The notes beneath the pieces were generated by a model. The model made no database searches. It had not been told where the DNA came from and worked only from the letters and a program-made list of their open reading frames with translations. Position numbers and translations under genes: made by a program. A stretch of DNA of 64,000 bases, from NCBI RefSeq assembly GCF_000513275.1, contig NZ_CBVJ010000046.1, forward strand, positions 1 to 64,000. The letters run 5' to 3'. How positions within the stretch are numbered: position 1 is the stretch's first letter; the number at the start of each line of letters is the position of its first letter. This DNA is from Paenibacillus gorillae (GTDB lineage Bacteria > Bacillota > Bacilli > Paenibacillales > Paenibacillaceae). Of this stretch, positions 61,322-64,000 are shown in pieces.

Positions 61322-61768
61322 CTAGTTGTATAGCGCTTTTTTCGATTCGATTCGTTTCAGCATCGACAGACGGGTGCCCCCGCCAAGATCGCTGGAAACC
61401 TCGAAACGGTCCATAAAATTTTCCATAATCGTAAAACCCATGCCCGAGCGCTCGAGCTCCGGCTTCGACGTATAAAGCGGCTGGCGGGCCAAATCCAAAT
61501 CCTCAATGCCGTGTCCTTTATCGCTGATAATAATGGATACGGAGTCACCTTCAATCGAGGCTTCAATCGTTACTTTGCCGGAAGGGTCACTATCATAGCC
61601 ATGAATTATGGCATTAGTTACTGCTTCCGACACCGCGGTTTTCAAATCATTCAGCTCCTCCAATGTCGGATCAAGCTGAGATACGAAGGACGCGATAGCA
61701 ACGCGTGCAAAAGCTTCATTCTCCGAGCGCGCGCTAAAGGTTAGCGTCATTTCATTCCGTCCGTTCAC
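61322..61768 (-). CDS. spoIIAB: Anti-sigma-F factor SpoIIAB
   Basis: Serine kinase and anti-sigma factor of SigF. GHKL-type ATP site: [12 protein letters not shown] (about 45-56), [10 protein letters not shown] and [15 protein letters not shown]. 148 residues from a GTG that overlaps the spoIIAA stop (GTGA). It phosphorylates SpoIIAA and binds SigF depending on ATP/ADP. Confidence 0.97.
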   Translation of the reverse strand: MNGRNEMTLTFSARSENEAFARVAIASFVSQLDPTLEELNDLKTAVSEAVTNAIIHGYDSDPSGKVTIEASIEGDSVSIIISDKGHGIEDLDLARQPLYTSKPELERSGMGFTIMENFMDRFEVSSDLGGGTRLSMLKRIESKKALYN

Positions 61769-62118
61769 GAGACCACCTCCAGACTTGATATCGCTGTTCG
61801 CTCATTGTCATGAATCTCCAATATTTTGAACAGGCCTGACATTTCGAACAGCCGATACACATTCGGATTTACATCGCAGACGACCATCTTGCCGCCTTTG
61901 CTTTTCACCTGCTTGTACCTGCCGAGGATGACGCCGAGCCCGGAGCTGTCCATAAATTGCAGCTCTTTCAAGCTTAAGAGAATATGAACGCTCGAGCCGC
62001 GGGCGATCGCTTCCTCCATTTTGTACCGGACGACATCGGCGGTATGATGGTCAAGCTCTCCTCGCAGACGTACGATAAGCACGTTCCGGTAATGCTCCAA
62101 TTCCGCTTGCAAACTCAT
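61765..62118 (-). CDS. spoIIAA: Anti-anti-sigma factor SpoIIAA
   Basis: STAS-domain switch that frees SigF by binding SpoIIAB. 117 residues; the phosphorylated Ser lies in [20 protein letters not shown] (about residue 57-58). Preceded by AAGGAGATG at a suitable distance and by a sigma-H-like promoter. First gene of spoIIAA-spoIIAB-sigF. Confidence 0.97.
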   Translation of the reverse strand: MSLQAELEHYRNVLIVRLRGELDHHTADVVRYKMEEAIARGSSVHILLSLKELQFMDSSGLGVILGRYKQVKSKGGKMVVCDVNPNVYRLFEMSGLFKILEIHDNERTAISSLEVVS

Positions 62119-62162
62119 TATCGCTGTTCATCTCCTTCTGCTACGCATTTGGATCGAACTAG

Positions 62163-62192
62163 CATTTCTCCAAGCTGAAGCCCGTTTCCTGC
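62163..62192 (-). promoter_or_regulatory. Sigma-H-like promoter of spoIIA
   Basis: Minus strand GCAGGAAAC (62192-62184), a 12-base spacer and GGAGAAATG (62171-62163). Sigma-H consensus is RnAGGAWWW, 11-12 bases, RnnGAATWW; the -10 differs at the T and final W. In B. subtilis spoIIA is started by sigma-H. Spo0A boxes were not identified with certainty. Confidence 0.5.
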
Positions 62193-62258
62193 ATGGCGAC
62201 AAAACTAGAAGCATACCGCTAGAAGGCGACAATTTACGCCGGAGTATTTATCGGAAAC

Positions 62259-63437
62259 CTAAGTAAATAATCCGCCTAATGAGCGTTGGAGCATTTTCCA
62301 CCAGCCTGCTCTGTCAATCGATTGCGGTGCGTCTACAGGAAATTCCTTAAGCACTTGATCGCCCTGGAAGACGATCAGCTTGCCGATCGGCTGGCCGATC
62401 TTCACCGGCGCTTTCAACGGCTCAAGCTGCAGCTCGTAACGGATATCCGTCGTAGGTGTTCCTTTTTTCAACAGCACGCTGTACTGATGTTTGGCAACAA
62501 TTGGCATCTGGGCGACAGCGCCCTTCTCGATGTTGACATTGCCCATCGCATCGCCTTCTTTAAAGATCGAATGGGTCATGTACTGGGCAAAAGCGTAATC
62601 GAACATCTGCGCCACTTCATTGTTTCTTGTTTTCGTATTTGGTTCGCCCATCACGACAGCGATGATCCGCAGATCATCACGTCTAGCGGTAGCGGATAAG
62701 CAAAATTTCGCCTCGCTTGTAAAGCCGGTTTTCAGCCCGTCTGCGCCGCTATAAAAGCGAACCAGCTTGTTCGTATTCACAAGCCAGAATGGCTTCTCCG
62801 ATGTTTTCCGGAGATAATCCTGGTAGAGCCCCGTGTACTTCGTAATTTCCGAATGCTTGAGCAATTCTCTCGACATTACCGCTATATCATGGGCAGAAGA
62901 GTAATGATCAGTTGTCGGCAAGCCGTTGCAATTGGCAAAATGGGTATCCTTCAGCCCAAGCTGCTGCGCTTTTTCATTCATTTTCGCTACAAACTGCTGC
63001 TCCGTGCCGGCCAGCTTCTCTGCCATCGCTACGGATGCGTCATTGCCAGATGCCAGCGCAATTCCTTTAATCATGTCGTCTACCGTCATTTCCTCACCGG
63101 GCTCTAGAAAAATTTGCGATCCGCCCATCGAGGATGCATATTCGCTGGCCTGAACTTTGTCCGTCAGCTTAATCGTTCCGTCGTCAATGGCTTCCATAAT
63201 AAGAAGCATCGTCATAATTTTCGTAATACTCGCAGGCGGCAGTTTATCATTGCTGTTTTTTTCATAGATGATCGTGCCGCTGTCTGCATCCATCAAGATC
63301 GCTGATCTAGCGGAAGGAGCCAGGTCGGCGGCCGAGCCCGCATTCGCCGGTGCTTTCTCTTCAGCGAATGCCGCGATAGGCATCGCCATACATAGTGCGG
63401 CTGCTAGTAGAAATAGTCTCATACATCGTTTTTTCAT
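62259..63437 (-). CDS. dacF: D-alanyl-D-alanine carboxypeptidase DacF
   Basis: Penicillin-binding carboxypeptidase expressed in the forespore. ATG at 63437 has GGAGGGA upstream; 392 residues. Signal peptide (LFLLAAALCMAMPIAAFA), then SITK (SxxK) near 68, SGN near 130 and KTGFT near 235, a C-terminal beta domain and a short amphipathic tail. It precedes spoIIAA by 140 bases as in B. subtilis, where read-through into spoIIA occurs late. Paralogous to DacB in this window. Confidence 0.94.
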   Translation of the reverse strand: MKKRCMRLFLLAAALCMAMPIAAFAEEKAPANAGSAADLAPSARSAILMDADSGTIIYEKNSNDKLPPASITKIMTMLLIMEAIDDGTIKLTDKVQASEYASSMGGSQIFLEPGEEMTVDDMIKGIALASGNDASVAMAEKLAGTEQQFVAKMNEKAQQLGLKDTHFANCNGLPTTDHYSSAHDIAVMSRELLKHSEITKYTGLYQDYLRKTSEKPFWLVNTNKLVRFYSGADGLKTGFTSEAKFCLSATARRDDLRIIAVVMGEPNTKTRNNEVAQMFDYAFAQYMTHSIFKEGDAMGNVNIEKGAVAQMPIVAKHQYSVLLKKGTPTTDIRYELQLEPLKAPVKIGQPIGKLIVFQGDQVLKEFPVDAPQSIDRAGWWKMLQRSLGGLFT

Positions 63438-64000
63438 GGCAGGTCCCTCCAAAAGATGATGCGGCCAGGGATGACCGCAATTCGGCTAATTTTTCCTCTA
63501 CAGTGTCGGCTTGTTTGTAGAAAATTATTCCACGTTTGAAATAATATCCGGGAGTGCAGCAGTAAAGCTTGGGATCACTGCGTGAAGTAACCCCGGGTCA
63601 CTGCGTGTTTTGGTCCATGCTGACGTTCTTGATCCATTCCCCCATCGCTTACACGATGAATAATGAATCGAATCTGCAAAATGTCAGCCTGCACTCAAAA
63701 CACTCCGTTCACCCTGAGTGCAAGTGCAACGCACACAAAATAAACACTTCAGTGCTTGCTACATTAAGCAGGATTTAGCGTTTCACTAATTTATAGGGTA
63801 GTGGTAGCGTTCTGGAATGCTAGCGATCAGCTACCATCATTTTGACTATCATTTACGCGTCGAGAGCAAGGTTGAGAAGGGTAGAAACGAAACAAAATGC
63901 AAAAGTGCAGGTTGTCAGCCGTTTTTTCGACGATTTATGGCATCAAAATGTAAAAGTGCAGGTTGATTGGCCTAAAAAGCTTAAAAAAGGCGAAAATCGG
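63438..64000. other. Gene-free right end
   Basis: 563 bases upstream of dacF with no supportable gene on either strand. Short repeats were seen (GGATCACTGCGTG and GGGTCACTGCGTG at about 63571-63610; the 21-base repeat listed separately). A dacF promoter for sigma-F or sigma-G should be in the first 130 bases; GGAATA with a loosely fitting GACACTG 18 bases later is the nearest match and is not convincing. Confidence 0.6.
63894..63965. repeat. Direct repeat pair, 21 bases
   Basis: AAAATGCAAAAGTGCAGGTTG at 63894-63914 and AAAATGTAAAAGTGCAGGTTG at 63945-63965, one mismatch, period 51 bases. The array may go on past the window edge. No gene overlaps it. Confidence 0.75.

Noticed and set aside
63571..63965. 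CRISPR array at the right end
   Set aside because: Only two copies of each short repeat, unequal spacing, no cas genes.

Overview
The window looks like a chromosomal segment of a spore-forming, low-to-mid G+C Gram-positive bacterium of the order Bacillales, most likely Paenibacillus or a close relative. The evidence is the dense set of endospore genes (sigF, spoIIAA/AB, spoIVA, spoVA, spmAB, dacB, dacF, ypeB, spoVIF, ytfJ), B. subtilis-like blocks such as resABCDE, ribDEBAH and hepS-menG-hepT, the TRAP gene mtrB, and strong AGGAGG-type ribosome binding sites. No rRNA, tRNA, CRISPR array, transposase or prophage was seen. Almost everything is on the minus strand; the only plus-strand genes are a polysaccharide deacetylase, an unknown membrane-anchored protein and serA (34.4-39.4 kb). 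|| Layout. 1-5.8 kb: trpD (cut by the left edge), trpE, a TRAP-controlled leader, aroH, aroB, a 57-aa unknown gene and cheR. 5.8-13.1 kb: ndk, hepT, mqnA, ubiX, a UbiA-type prenyltransferase, menG and hepS (menaquinone synthesis), a lipid-anchored or membrane-anchored unknown, mtrB and hbs. 13.3-17.1 kb: a three-gene sugar ABC transporter. 17.2-25.5 kb: spoIVA, a yphF-like lipoprotein, a ferredoxin-nucleotidyltransferase-ferredoxin cluster, yphE-like, spoVIF, gpsA, plsY, der, yphA-like. 25.6-33.8 kb: S1-like protein, plsC, cmk, a small membrane protein, a PilZ protein, ypeB, a 51-aa cysteine-rich gene, prsW, gudB, mecA. 34-39.4 kb: small membrane proteins, deacetylase, CPBP protease, rhodanese, serA. 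39.5-51.5 kb: resE, resD (frameshifted), resC, resB, resA, rluB, spmB, spmA, dacB, ytfJ, a ytfI-like gene, scpB, scpA. 51.5-64 kb: ribH, ribBA, ribE, ribD under an FMN riboswitch, ppiB, lysA, spoVAF, spoVAB, spoVAA, sigF, spoIIAB, spoIIAA, dacF, then a gene-free end with a short direct repeat. || How the genes connect. aroB and aroH feed chorismate to trpE, to the chorismate dehydratase MqnA and to menaquinone. hepS/hepT make the prenyl tail, the UbiA-like enzyme attaches it, and menG methylates the product, which serves the Res/cytochrome c system further right. mtrB encodes the 11-mer that should bind the eleven GAG/UAG triplets placed about 9 kb away, upstream of trpE. || The most notable points are: an almost ideal TRAP site with its own terminator; a one-base frameshift that removes the phosphoacceptor region from the resD reading frame; a Gly-to-Val change in the GpsA Rossmann motif; ypeB without sleB; a spoVA locus lacking AC, AD and AE; an unexplained ferredoxin-nucleotidyltransferase-ferredoxin cluster; a structured serA leader; and two small genes (51 and 57 aa). 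No clearly new multi-gene system could be proven from sequence reading alone.
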